A DNA stretch of 64,000 nt, taken from positions 248,001 to 312,000 of the forward strand of contig CATKHK010000002.1 in the NCBI GenBank assembly GCA_949751835.1. The letters run 5' to 3'. Numbering within the stretch: position 1 is the stretch's first letter; every line of letters starts with the position of its first letter. The DNA is from Blepharisma japonicum (lineage: Eukaryota > Ciliophora > Heterotrichea > Heterotrichida > Blepharismidae). The notes below the pieces were generated by a model, which saw nothing but the letters and a program-made list of their open reading frames with translations, was not told where the DNA came from and ran no database searches. The position numbers and the translations under genes are program-made. Shown in pieces: positions 11,253 to 21,981 of the stretch.

Positions 11253-11385
11253 TTATTTGGCTTAGATAATTTAATATGATTTAGTTTGAATATGTATGTT
11301 ATTACTCGCTAAATATTAATTCATTAGTAAATAATAGTAGTCTTCAAAATGCTAAAATTTGATTAGTTTTAATATAAAATATTTG

Positions 11386-12405
11386 CTAGCTATGAAACTT
11401 CCTTACTGCTCTCATTATGTTTCCGTTATTTTTTATAAGTGTAGGCTTTAAGTTTGGATTACTGTAATTTCTAATATGTTTTGTCTGATTGATGACCCTT
11501 TTAATTTTATTGTGATATTTTTCTATATTCTCTGTCTCTTCAATCAAATTTTGTCTAGAGGTTTCAATAAATTTGCTTATTGGTGTAATTTCAGGCATGC
11601 TTGTACTTCTATACATAAACCTCCTGCTTGATAATTTTTCATCAATACTTGACACATCTTTTAGCTCGTCCAACATTTTTTCGTTATTTTTTACAAAATT
11701 TGTCTCTTCTCTTTCAAAACCTTTAGGAAGCTTTATTCCTTTAACCTTTATTTTTTCTAATTCTTTTGCCAATTCTTTAGATTGCATTGATTTATTTCAA
11801 GACTCTGTTAACATTTCTTTATGAAACTTCTTCTTCTCTAGCATTCTTAATTTTTGATTATTTAGCTCATTATTCGCATCAGAAATAATTTTATTCTCTA
11901 ATTTCAGATTTTCTTGCTTCTGATGTTCATGATTTTGCGATTGGATTTCCATTTGCTTGTCGAGTTCTTTTTTAAAGTATTTTTGCTGCGACAACTCTCG
12001 TTTTCTTTTTTCTTTTTTAGGTGTTTCAGGGATGCTTGGATATCCGTGGAAATTTTCGGATATCCCTGGTTTTAAATTTTCAAGTTTTAAGCATTTTTGC
12101 TTGGCTTCTTTTTCTTCAATTTGGTGCTGCAAATATGCAGCATGCTGCTTTTTCCTTTTAAGTCTTTCAGTTTGCTTAAGTTTATCTTTTTCAATTTCAT
12201 CCTGAAGATATTTTTTAAAATTAATCTCTTTAAGTTCTTGTTCATGAATGCTTCTATTAAGCTCGTTTAATAATTGTTGATATGCTAGATTGTGATTTGA
12301 ATCATTTGGACTTATTGAAAGCCTTGGCCGTGAAGTAGATATTGATGGTAAAGCATAATCACTTTTTGGAATTTCGTTAACTTTTAGGAGCTCTTCTTTG
12401 ATCAT
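11386..12405 (-). CDS. coiled-coil protein, unrecognised
   Basis: 339 aa with one in-frame TGA (Trp, in LTESWNKSMQ near base 11796). Residues 55-210 are long charged helices rich in Lys, Glu and Gln, with segments such as KKYLQDEIEKDKLKQTERL and AAYLQHQIEEKEAKQK; the second half is also charged, ends basic and has NPNLKP near the C-terminus. The L..QIEEK type of helix is found in several centrosomal or ciliary coiled-coil proteins, but similarity of coiled coils is weak evidence. No membrane segment. Convergent with the MYCBP-like gene. Confidence 0.75.
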
Positions 12406-12600
12406 AACGCTTAAGTTTTGAGATGGAAAATTAATAATAAATTTTTGATAAATTAAGTATTTAGATATATAAAGGAATTATAAGGTAAAAATTCTCATAT
12501 AAAAAAGTAGTGAAATGAGCGAAGCTTTGATAAGAAAATATATGCTTTATCTAATTTAACTAAGTTGTAATATTACTATTAAAATATTGAGGAATCCTGA

Positions 12601-12900
12601 ATGCTCTGAGGAATTATCATTTTCTCATCTAATAAATTTCAAGAATATATTTACAAAATCTTTAAATATCTTAAGCCATTATTTCTATTAAAATTGTTAT
12701 TCTCAAAATCCGCATTAATTGATTTTCCTGAATTAAAAGAAAAGTTGCAGCAGGATGATGCAGATGAAATAAGGAGAGGAAATGATAGAATAAAAGAATT
12801 ATCATTAGAAATAGGAAAAACGATTTATCAAGAAAGTGGGCCACAACAGCAGCAAGGGCCAGGAGAAAATCAAGAAGGCGACAGTGGAAAAACTAGTTAA
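12601..12900 (+). CDS. small unknown protein with an N-terminal hydrophobic segment
   Basis: 99 aa from the ATG at 12601, using TGA as codon 3 (MLWGIIIFSS). The N-terminal 40 residues are hydrophobic and basic (YIYKIFKYLKPLFLLKLLF), then an acidic helix (FPELKEKLQQDDADEI, then RIKELSLEIGKTIYQ) and a Gln/Gly/Pro-rich end. The start could also be an internal non-ATG position, but the ATG with TGA=Trp keeps the frame open. The product might be membrane-associated or mitochondrial; no family recognised. Confidence 0.5.
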
Positions 12901-13010
12901 CATATTTAATTTTAAATAAAGTCAAAATAAAAAAATTGTTTTTTGGTTTATCCTTTATCATAGCTTGCTAATTCCAAAATTTTTATTTTTATTTTTCCCT
13001 ATTTTTTGAC

Positions 13011-15814
13011 TTATCCTTTAAATATCTGTTTAAGTATTTCTTTTGTGTTTCCAGCTCTTGTCAATTCTTCGAGCTTGCTATGAGCCCAGGAAAAGAGTTT
13101 CAAAACTTCCTGTATTCTATACGAAGATCTTGTTGTATTATTTTCTGGATTAATTGGGTCAATTGTAACTGTGATTTCATAATTGTTTTCTTGCAGGCTG
13201 TAAAATGCGCTAAAATAAATTTTACCCTCCGTTGATCACATTAATTCCTGTTTTCTTTGGATCGAATTTATTTCCAAAAAAATCGAGAAATCCTAGCAAA
13301 GTTTCTCCTAAATCTTCTTTCAGCCCTGAGCTATTCATATATGCAGCAATTCACAGCGTCAAACTATAAGAACTCAGACCACCTGAATATTAGTTTACCA
13401 TGATAAAGCGAGTTCAATGAATGGGAATATAATAATTTCTTCAAAACCAGAGCAATTTCTCTGAAATGTGGATAATTTCCTACAAGACTTTGTGTCATCA
13501 TAAGTGAAGACAATCCTAAATGTGTCCCCATATTTGTATCATAGGAATCATCAAAAGTGACATCAACCATTATTGTCCCTTCTTCTTGGTTTTCGCATAA
13601 GTATTTAGGGTTCACTTCAAGTTTTACAACTGGAATGGTCGCAGTTGTAATGGCTGTGCATTTAGAGACCCAAGGGGTATACATAAGAGAATCTCCAAGC
13701 TGTGCACATGCTTGCTGAATACTTGGTCTGTCAAATAAGCCTACATTTGTGATGGCTAGGTCAATATCGCTATCATCTAAGGCTAATCCGCTGCCATATG
13801 ATCCAAAAAGCTGAACCGTAGCGACTGGGAACATTTTTCATGCCCATTCATTGAGGTTATTCATTAAGGTATAAATGACTGGGGATTTCGCATTGGTGAA
13901 TTTCGTGATTTCTTTGCCAAATTTTATAATTTCTTGGTGGAGTTTGTGTTTAACTTTAGGGCTGATGCAAGAAGAAGTAAGAGGAGGGAACTCAACGTCG
14001 CTGGAAAGAGTGGCAGATTGAGCTGTGGTTACTGGAGATTGCCATTGGAAATTCTTTTTGGGAGATTGCTGCTTGTTTTGGGGGGAAGATTTATTATATT
14101 TATTTTCGGAAGACTGACCATTAGATTTTGCAGTATTAGGTCGCTTGTGGTTATTTTTTTTGTATTTTGGTTGCTGTTGTTTCTTAGCTTTTTTCTTATG
14201 GATTTCAACTCTTTTAAATTCTTCTTTTTGTGATTCATCCATGTGGGCCTCTTTGAATTCAAGAGGCTCATCAGTAACCTGTGTATCTTCTGAATCATTT
14301 GAATTAGAATTCGAATTTGATTCAATTTTTTGGATTTGTGCGTATAAAGTCTCCATAATATTTTCCAAAAGATTTTTCACTACTTCAGATTCTTCATCTT
14401 CTCTATCACTTTTCTCAGCTTTTTCTGCTTGCTCTGTTTGCTCTATTATCTGAACATTTTGCTGCTGCTGCTTGGCCTTATTATGTTTTTTCTTTTTTTT
14501 CTTTTTCTTCTTGCTTTCATCATTTCTTTTCCCTTTGGCTGTTTGGTTTTCTTCTAATTTAAGTAAATCTTCAGCATTTTTTTCTGTTAAAGCACTTTTT
14601 ATACGAAGCAAAACTTTTCTTGTGACGATGTCTAGATAAGTAACAGCTCTGTCAAGAGGTGAGCTTGATAAAAATTCGATAAATTTCTCTGGGGGGTCTG
14701 ATTGAAGCTTTTGAATAATAATTTCCACGCTTTTAGCAGTCTGATAATATTGAATTTTATTTCTCAGTGCATTTATATGAAATCCTCCCATAAGAGGGTT
14801 ACAATATGCAAAAATCCCAGTCGCCATGGAATTAAAATATGGGAATCTAGCAATCTGTGGATACGCCCACGTATTAATTTGGTCTTTGCTTAAATTAGCT
14901 AGCTCTGATTTTACTGCGGCAAAAATTTTTGTAAGCTCATCGATTTCCCCTATAACAGAAAATTTAGTTTTATCGTTTAGCTGCCCAATAAATTCAGCAA
15001 GTCTCATCTGATTTTGCTGGCTATCTTCGCCTACAGCTTCTTCAGCCACAAAATTTTGAGTTTCTCCTTGTTTTCTAGGGTCAAGTCCATTAAGCATCCA
15101 ATATTTCATTCAAATTGCTCTTTCAAAACCAGCAGAAACCCATGATGATAAAGAATTATAAGAAGTGGAAGAAAACCAAGATGGGTATTCCCACATTCAT
15201 CTTTTCAAAGAGCTATCTCAAAAGCAGCGGCAAGGGACAATAAATGCTTGTTTATTTGATATAGACTTAATAAGATCGATTAATTTTTCTGGATATTTAG
15301 CCATTTCTGGGTCAACAGTAAGAGTATCTAAATATTCTTCTGTGTCCGTAAGCCTAATAATCTGTTCGAAATTTTTTTCAGCCTGGAACTTTGGATCTGT
15401 ATATGAATAGCCTTCAAATGGTTTTCTGCGAAATAAAAAATGATCTTCTGTGATTTCTTGATCATATTGTTTTGGTATATTATCAACCATCGCAAATTCA
15501 TAATCTCCTTCGGTGAGCTTTTTTATATACATTTGACGGATAAAAGTTGAAGTGAAGCTATTTTGAAGAGAAAGAACATTAAGCCTAGATGGGACAGCCA
15601 GTGAACAAAATCATGATAGCATACAAGCAGATAGCTCTAAATCGTCTTCAGATTGGCTTGCAGACTTGCTTATTTCTAAAAGGTGGCTTTTCTTTATCCG
15701 CCTTTTTCTTGAAATTTGTGAAGGTGCTGTGGAATTTATGTGTAAGCTATCAGATAAGGCCTTTATGATGGAATTTGTATCTGGGCTATACATAGTCACC
15801 ATTAATTTTACCAA
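13011..15814 (-). CDS. TRF4/PAPD5-type non-canonical poly(A) polymerase (nucleotidyltransferase)
   Basis: 923 aa after removing two 16-nt introns (13383-13398 and 13210-13225) and reading several TGA codons as Trp. The catalytic core starts near residue 665: LFGSYGSGLALDDSDIDLAI has the Gly-Ser motif and two metal-binding Asp, and TIMVDVTFDD carries the third. It continues with the palm/central domain (LGLSSLMMTQ, REIALVLKKLL, then after intron 1 GGLSSYSLTLWIAAYM), typical of PAPD5/TRF4 and TUT enzymes. These add short A or mixed tails to RNAs in nuclear surveillance and processing. The 660-residue N-terminal part is unusual: Trp-rich, then a run of Lys (about residue 435), Gln runs and Lys/Asn-rich disorder. 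I do not recognise a domain there. Confidence 0.88.
13210..13225 (-). other. 16-nt intron 2 in the nucleotidyltransferase gene
   Basis: On the minus strand GTAAAATTTATTTTAG. Without splicing the frame stops at the TAA made by the intron itself; spliced, it continues INGGAFYSLQENN to a TAA at 13011. Confidence 0.8.
13383..13398 (-). other. 16-nt intron 1 in the nucleotidyltransferase gene
   Basis: On the minus strand GTAAACTAATATTCAG. Splicing gives YHGGLSSYSLTLW, the expected core sequence; read-through ends at TAG seven codons later. Confidence 0.88.
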
Positions 15815-16489
15815 TATTGACTTCTAGACGTGAAAGATTATACTTATATTGTTGGGAATCTGGGTAGCTAGTTGATGATAAACAACTTATTAGAAAAGGA
15901 TTAATATTATTAAAGTCTCGGGTAATTTTTTATCATTTGGGTCGTTTCTTATAGAGGGAAGTTTAGTATGCTAATATGAATAATTGAGATTTGGCAGTAA
16001 TTATGGTTGCTTATTTTGTCTAAGTACTTTTTAAATAAAGAAATTTGTTCCTGATATTTATGGAGACTTTTCTTAATTATCTGATCAGTTCCAAAATGTG
16101 TGATTTAAAAGCATCGTTTTTCATGGATTTTTCGAAACAGAAAACAAATTCATTAAAAAACCTTTAAATATTTATTTTCTCAGCAATTAAATCACTATTG
16201 TTGGCTTCATTAAAATCCACATTTAATATATCCAATTTACTAAATAGATAGGCTTTAAAATCAATTAGTAATAACGATAATTATCGCAGATAAAGAAATT
16301 GTTGAATAAACATTTTCCTTACAATAAATTATGCGGAATTAATTTTTTTCACGATTGCTTCTGTAAAAAATAATTGTTTTATATAGCTTGATTGAGAATT
16401 GTTTAATTTGAAGCACAATTTTAAGATATATAGTTATATCATTTTGTATTAACGAAGCATGATATATTTTCAATTATTAGATTACTAAG
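15815..16489. other. long intergenic region, nothing recognised
   Basis: About 675 bp between the start of the nucleotidyltransferase gene and the 3' end of the dehydrogenase gene. AT-rich, with no open frame beyond chance length and no tRNA-like box pair. It could hold an unseen small RNA, but nothing specific supports one. Confidence 0.5.
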
Positions 16490-17398
16490 CTAATCCAATA
16501 TAACCCTATGCCAATCTAAAGCAGGAATTCCTTTGAATTTTGAAGCTCCATACACATCTGATAGTTTTGTTGTTCCAGTCTTAGTTGGAGTTGGCAATAA
16601 ATCCTCATTCAAAAGTTTGTAAAGTTGGACATACTGACTAGGGTAAAATAAGTCCCCAAATTTGCTGCAAGACCCTAAATAGCTTGACAATCTATGTCCA
16701 AACCCTTCATGTGATGGCTCGCTAACATTTGCATATTTGCTTAGTGTTTCAACAATTTCTTTCCAGGTCAATACTTCAGGCCCTGCCAATTCTACAGTTT
16801 CTCCTGCTTTAAGTTCTTTAAATGCTTTCAGCACATCGGCTTCATGAACTGGCTGGAATTTGCTGGATCCTTCCTTTGCTGTCACAATTGTCTGCGAGTT
16901 CGCTAGCGATTCAAGGGCTTTATGAATAACTAAAGATGTGCAGTTCTCTCCAAATATTAAATTGGTTCTCAAAACAGAAAATTCAGGTATCAGCAGTCTA
17001 ACCTTATTAATAGTTTCTTGAATCAAAGCTTCTGGGTTTCCATCAAGATCATTTAATTGGTCAAGTTCATGAGGCCCAACCCATATAAATCTTTTGATTC
17101 CTGCATTTTTTGCATATCCTGCAGCTTTTTCAAGATAAAAGTTTTTCCCAAAAGCTAGTTTAAAATAGTCATGGGTGACTACTATTACATCTTTAGAACC
17201 TTCAATACACTGACGAAGATTTAATGGATAATGAAGCGGATGCTTTGTTATCTTGTCACCGATTTCTTCTTGCAGAGCATAAACTGATTTGCGGTAAGGA
17301 TACATATCAGCAAGACGTATTTCAGAATATTCTCCTGCTAAGGCTCGGATAAGATATCTTCCAAAGAAGTTCGCTCCTCCAATCACAGTCAATGCCAT
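16490..17398 (-). CDS. NAD(P)-binding Rossmann protein, NDUFA9-like
   Basis: 302 aa. The start has a Rossmann motif, LTVIGGANFFGRYLIRAL (GGxxFxG), followed by IRLADMYPY, KDVIVVTHDYF, a YAKNAGIKRFIWVG segment and a late FQPVHEADVLKAFKE block, the order of atypical short-chain dehydrogenases of the NDUFA9 / NmrA kind. There is no YxxxK catalytic pair of classical SDRs visible. NDUFA9 is the 39-kDa accessory subunit of mitochondrial complex I that binds NADPH; ciliate relatives exist. No clear mitochondrial presequence is present, so a cytosolic oxidoreductase remains possible. Single exon, ATG just before the Rossmann motif. Confidence 0.6.
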   Translation of the reverse strand: MALTVIGGANFFGRYLIRALAGEYSEIRLADMYPYRKSVYALQEEIGDKITKHPLHYPLNLRQCIEGSKDVIVVTHDYFKLAFGKNFYLEKAAGYAKNAGIKRFIWVGPHELDQLNDLDGNPEALIQETINKVRLLIPEFSVLRTNLIFGENCTSLVIHKALESLANSQTIVTAKEGSSKFQPVHEADVLKAFKELKAGETVELAGPEVLTWKEIVETLSKYANVSEPSHEGFGHRLSSYLGSCSKFGDLFYPSQYVQLYKLLNEDLLPTPTKTGTTKLSDVYGASKFKGIPALDWHRVILD

Positions 17399-17722
17399 TT
17401 TTATGGCTTTGAGAGTTCTTATAAAAATTGAAAATTTTATTGATCATTGCTAGGCTGTTATTCTACAGTTGAGGAGCTTTTTATTTTTACGATTTTAGTG
17501 ATTAGAACAGAATATAGCAATATTAGGAGCCAATGCTTAGTTTTTGCAATTAATTAATGCTGATTAAAATTATCTTATCAGTGCAGCATAATATAATTAA
17601 AGCACAATCTATTTGCATCTAAATAATGCTTGATCCTAAAGATAATGAGTTCTTATCAATTGAAAATGAACAGAAAATATTAAAAAATACATTTTATTAC
17701 ACATGGTAATTAGAATTTATAT
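17399..17722. other. intergenic, nothing recognised
   Basis: AT-rich spacer between two minus-strand genes; it holds the promoter of the dehydrogenase gene and the 3' end of the Jupiter-like gene. No supported feature. Confidence 0.55.
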
Positions 17723-18154
17723 CTATCCAAATGGCACATAGCTTTTTCCCCCAGGAGGGTTTTTCACCTTCACTGAAGTTTTCGTTGCCTTTTTCCTTTC
17801 CTCAGCTTTTCTCTCTTCGCCAACTCTAAATCTTCTTAAAATTTCTTCCTCAGCTTTTTTTCTTTGATTAGTTTCTTCAGGATTCTTTTTTTCTTCCTTG
17901 GCTATTGGATTATTGCTAATAATATCAGTAGCTCTTGTTTCTCTTGCCATTGATGGCGGCAGGACTCCTGCTGGAGTTTCGCCTCCTTTTTTAGTTTCTT
18001 CTGCATGGACTATGCTGTTTTCTTTATCTGCAGGCCTTGTAGAGGTATTGGTTTCATTATTCCATCCAAATGCAAACGATGAACTTCCACCAGGTGGCTG
18101 TTTGACTTTTAATGACGCAAATTGAGCTTGGTAATTTTTCTCTGCTCTGTTCAT
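17723..18154 (-). CDS. Jupiter/HN1 (JPT)-like short protein with two PPGG motifs
   Basis: 143 aa, disordered and charged. The same motif occurs at both ends: SLKVKQPPGGSSSFAFGW near residue 15 and SVKVKNPPGGKSYVPFG as the very C-terminus. PPGGxSxFxFG is the signature of Jupiter microtubule-associated homologs (HN1/JPT), which bind microtubules. The middle (residues 40-120) is Glu/Lys/Arg-rich and probably helical (EEEILRRFRVGEERKAEER). I infer a small microtubule-associated protein. One of the two motifs alone would be weak evidence; the symmetric pair makes it better. Confidence 0.65.
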   Translation of the reverse strand: MNRAEKNYQAQFASLKVKQPPGGSSSFAFGWNNETNTSTRPADKENSIVHAEETKKGGETPAGVLPPSMARETRATDIISNNPIAKEEKKNPEETNQRKKAEEEILRRFRVGEERKAEERKKATKTSVKVKNPPGGKSYVPFG

Positions 18155-18317
18155 TTTATAAATTTAAATAATTTTCGAAATTTATTAAAAAATTTCTCAA
18201 TAAATAATTTGCTAGTAATAGCCTAAATTGCTGACAGTTGCGCAAAGAACATTTTATACATAAATAAAATAAATTTTTCAAACAAAATAAGAGAGAAATG
18301 TTATTTGTACCATCAAT

Positions 18318-19352
18318 ATGGAAATTCATACTGACCCAGTTAATGCCTCTATGGACAACATCCCTACAGCTTCTGTGCTTTCAGAAAATCTTTGGTCTAA
18401 AAAATCAATTATAGAGACAGAAAATTTAAAAACTTCAAATCTAATGGAGAAATCTGGCTGGCTTCAAAAGAAATCTTCACATTTAATAAAAAGATGACAG
18501 TGGAGATTTTTCGTGCTTAAAGATCACAAGCTATTATATTATCACAGCCAGACTGAAAGATTGCCATCTGCAACAATAAATTTTGATCAAGTCACAGTCA
18601 ATATTCAAGTTTTAGAAACCAAAAATAACTCAGAATTAGTTCTAATGCCCCTGAACTCGAAAAGAATTTTTCGCCTACGAGCTTCTTCAATGGATGAACT
18701 TTTACCTTGGGCAACTGCAATTATTCAGCATATTGAGCATTCCAAAGGAAATTTGCATACTTTATCCCATATCAGTTCACAAAAGAAGTTCTGGAGATTT
18801 GCTCGTATTTCACATCAAGAATTTTTAAACGAAGCAAGCAGTGGAGATATTTTATTATTTCAAAGCAAAAGTATATCATCTACAATTCAAAGAAAGCTCG
18901 TAGGGAGTAAATACGATCATGTTGCATTAGTTATAAACCTGAAAGGAACAATTATGATATTAGAAGCAACAAGAGTGCTAGGTGTAAATGTATTAGTATG
19001 AGATGAATTTATTGATAAAAATTGGCACCTTTTATACTCAAAAATTGTTTATAGAAAACTATATGTAGAAAATTCAGAAAAAGTCCATGACAAAATTGCT
19101 GAATTTTGTGATGAAGTAGTCGGAAAAAAATTTAGATTTAAATTAACAAAAAGAAGAAAAAAAAATAATGGGCAAGGACAAGAAGGATTTTTTTGCTCTG
19201 AATTAGTAGCGGCAGCTTATCAAAGGGTTGGAGTAATGAAGAGTGATGTAATTCCGTCTTATTTTTGGCCTTCATATTTTGCCGATGATAAAAAGCTGTC
19301 TTTAATTGATTGTGCATTATCTCAAGAATTTCTTATTGATTTTGATCTATAG
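18318..19352 (+). CDS. PH domain fused to a permuted papain-like (YiiX/NlpC-P60 type) domain
   Basis: 344 aa from ATG 18318, with two TGA codons read as Trp (KRWQWRFFVLK and VLVWDEFIDK). Residues about 45-150 form a PH domain: MEKSGWLQKKS at its start and LPWATAIIQHIE in its last helix. From about residue 175 comes SSGDILLFQSKS, then GSKYDHVALVINLKG, then late GQEGFFCSELVAAAYQRVGV. This His-before-Cys order is that of the circularly permuted papain fold (YiiX/LRAT-like), where His of YDHV and Cys of FCSEL are catalytic. Such enzymes act on amide or acyl bonds, often of lipids. I infer a membrane-recruited hydrolase or acyltransferase. The 19-20 residue C-terminus is plain. Confidence 0.8.
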
Positions 19353-19428
19353 TTTCAAACAATACCACAATATAGAAGCTAAATATTTATTTAAATAAAA
19401 TATTCTTATTAATTTATAAAAAATCGTA

Positions 19429-20334
19429 ATGTTCAATGTATATTCCTATGATCAAAAATTAAAAGAAAGAGTAGAAAAGGAAAAAGAAATTCAGAAAGCA
19501 TATAAACTTAGACAAAGAAATTTAAAAATAAGGAAAAAGCTCAACGATAATTATGATCATAGAATCAGCCAATTTATTGTTAGTATGGTTAAAAACCCTA
19601 TACAAATCAATGTTTATCAAAAACCTCTTGAAACGGCTGGACGAACAACAAATCCAGCTAAGTTTAAAGGCCATGCTAATCTTATACTAAAAGGTTATCA
19701 GTCTGAAAAGCAAAGACTCACCAATTCTATGAGCCGTAACCAGTTTTTAAGCTCAGTCCCATTAAATCTCTTAGAAAAATGGCGAGATAGAGATGAAGAG
19801 AAAGAACTTAATGAAAGGATGTACTTCAAACCCAGAACAAATTTAGAAAGAGTTAAAGATGAGCTAATGGCGAGGCACATAGATATCAGAGAAATAGGCG
19901 ATGAATATAAAAATAAACCAAAACCAAAACCAAAACCAAAACCAGAGTTAAAAAATTCAATTTCAAGCCAAGAAGAACAACAAAATGAGAAAATCGAAGA
20001 GCTGGTAGGACCAAAAGAAATTTTTGCAAGCCTTCACCATAAAACTTATTTCAAAAGTGTTAAAAGCATCTTAACCAGCAGAAGTCTTGATAATTTGAAA
20101 AATAGTTCTCCAGAATTTGATCCTAGAATTATTAGGGAAATTAGAAAAGCAATGAAACCAAGTGATCTTAAACCTCAAGAACTCCCTATTTTAGCTACTG
20201 AGTGCTTGAAGTCATGCGATGTACAGAAAGAATCCAAAGAAGGATTTTTAAGAGCTGGGCAAGGGAAGTTGGTAGGAAACCCTGAAATTTCGGTTTATGA
20301 GACATATGAGTTACTTAATCGAATTTCTAAATAA
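19429..20334 (+). CDS. unknown basic protein with a Lys-Pro repeat
   Basis: 301 aa, highly charged. The N-terminal 50 residues are a Lys/Arg/Glu helix, followed by segments such as NPIQINVYQKPLETAG and RMYFKPRTNLERVKDEL that look conserved but match no family I know. Residues about 160-175 are a (KP)n run encoded by five copies of AAACCA. No membrane segment, no TGA codon. The style is that of ciliate axonemal or cortical proteins, but this is only an impression. Confidence 0.7.
   Translation: MFNVYSYDQKLKERVEKEKEIQKAYKLRQRNLKIRKKLNDNYDHRISQFIVSMVKNPIQINVYQKPLETAGRTTNPAKFKGHANLILKGYQSEKQRLTNSMSRNQFLSSVPLNLLEKWRDRDEEKELNERMYFKPRTNLERVKDELMARHIDIREIGDEYKNKPKPKPKPKPELKNSISSQEEQQNEKIEELVGPKEIFASLHHKTYFKSVKSILTSRSLDNLKNSSPEFDPRIIREIRKAMKPSDLKPQELPILATECLKSCDVQKESKEGFLRAGQGKLVGNPEISVYETYELLNRISK
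19915..19944 (+). repeat. AAACCA hexanucleotide repeat (5 copies)
   Basis: Five perfect tandem copies of AAACCA inside the preceding gene, encoding Lys-Pro pairs. Likely prone to length change by slippage. Confidence 0.9.
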
Positions 20335-20429
20335 TTTATAATTAATTAAATATTATTAAATCAAAGATAATTAGAGGTAACTAATTAGATGATAGTTTAA
20401 TTTAAATAAACTAGTCCTTTTGATATAAT

Positions 20430-21938
20430 ATGGAAGAAACTTGCTCATATCCTGATTGCAAAGTATCTCCTACATTTAGGTGCAGATGTAGCAATAATTT
20501 ATTTTGTGCAGCTCATATAGGTGAACACATGCTGAAGCCAAGCTTATTGCATCTTTCAGAGACTTTATATATAAATATTGATCCTGAAACTAAAAAACAT
20601 ATTATATCAAAACTAAAAGAAATAACTTCAAGTCTCCTTATCATGGAAACACAACTATTTAACACCACTAAAACTATGATAAATTCAATAGAACGAATTA
20701 CTGTGAAGAATATAGCATTTATAAGCGAATTGTATAGAAAATGTAACAAAATTATTTTATATTGTGAGTCCGTGAATGGCATTAATAAAGCTAACGATAT
20801 TGGGAAATTGGATTATTATTTAATTAAAAAACCTGAAGAAATTGTTTCCGAACTATCTGATTGAGAAATCCCTAAAATTAATATAAGGCTTGATGATTTT
20901 ACTAAATCTATTGACAGTTTAATAAGTTATACCTCAATTTCTACAATTTTACAAGGGAATATTATTGAAGAAAAACCAGAAATTGAAGAAATTTCAGGAT
21001 CTTACCAAGGAGAGTATTGCAATGGATATCGGCATGGAAATGGAACATTAATTACACCAAATAATGATAAATATGTAGGCAGTTGAGAATTAGGCCACAG
21101 ATCTGGAAGAGGAATATGCACCTACACAGATGGCAGCGAGTATAATGGAGAATGGCAAAATGATCTAGAGCATGGACAAGGCACAAAAACCTGGCCAAAT
21201 GGAGACATTTACATTGGAGATTTTAAAAATGGCTCCAGAGAAGGATATGGAGAGATGACCTATGACAATAAAACAAAACATTATAAAGGAGAATGAAAAA
21301 ATAACAAAAAAGAAGGAAAAGGAGTGCTTAAAGTTATTGATGAGTATGAATATGAAGGAGAATGAGTCGATGATTTCCCAGATAGCACAGGAATTAAAAA
21401 ATGGATTAAATCTGAAAATATTTATAAAGGAGAATTTTGCTATGGAAATATGACTGGAAAAGGAATTATGAGCTATGGGAATGGAGATTATTATGAAGGA
21501 GACTGAAAAGATTCAATGAGACATGGAGAAACCGGGATTTTGGTATTTGAGGGTGGAGTCTATACCGGATCCTGAAAAAATGATAAATGGCATGGAGAAG
21601 GAAAATTGGCACTGCCTGATAAAAGTTGTTACCAAGGATTATTTAAAGAAGGGCTTAGAGATGGCTATGGAACATGAGAAACAAACGAAGGATGCACTTA
21701 TCAAGGCAATTGGGTGAAAGATAAAAAAGAAGGTTTTGGGATTTTAGATGACACTAAAAGCGGAGAAAAATACGAAGGAAAATGAGTGAATGATAAAAAG
21801 CATGATATTGAAGGAAAAGTAATTATGCATGGTGGAATTATTTTAAAAGGAGAATATAAAGAAGGCGTCAGAGTTGGAAAATGGGAAATAGACTATCCAA
21901 ACGGAAAAAAGAAAGTCATTCGAATTAAAGCCAAATAA
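20430..21938 (+). CDS. MORN-repeat protein with N-terminal Cys/His zinc-binding segment
   Basis: 502 aa; several in-frame TGA codons fall at MORN tryptophans (GSWELGHRSG, KGEWKNNKKEG). Residues 5-35 have CSYPDCKVSPTFRCRC followed by FCAAHIGEH, a B-box-like Cys/His zinc finger frequent in ciliate proteins. Residues 40-190 are helical. From about residue 192 about twelve MORN repeats follow (Y.GEW..g..HG.G, e.g. YNGEWQNDLEHGQGTKTW). MORN arrays bind lipids or cortical partners and make scaffolds at the cell cortex and basal bodies. Standard-code reading would cut this into four or more pieces. Convergent with the TBC gene, 43 bp between stops. Confidence 0.88.
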
Positions 21939-21981
21939 TCTTGAGTATTGTTTAATACATAAATTCTAATTTTTATTCTAA

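Noticed and set aside
13934-14453. Plus-strand and alternative-frame open stretches of about 100 codons
   Set aside because: Shadows of the Lys/Gln/Ser-rich part of the nucleotidyltransferase gene.
20430-21938. A decayed MORN pseudogene with many stops
   Set aside because: All apparent stops are TGA, mostly at MORN Trp positions; there is no TAA or TAG until the end.
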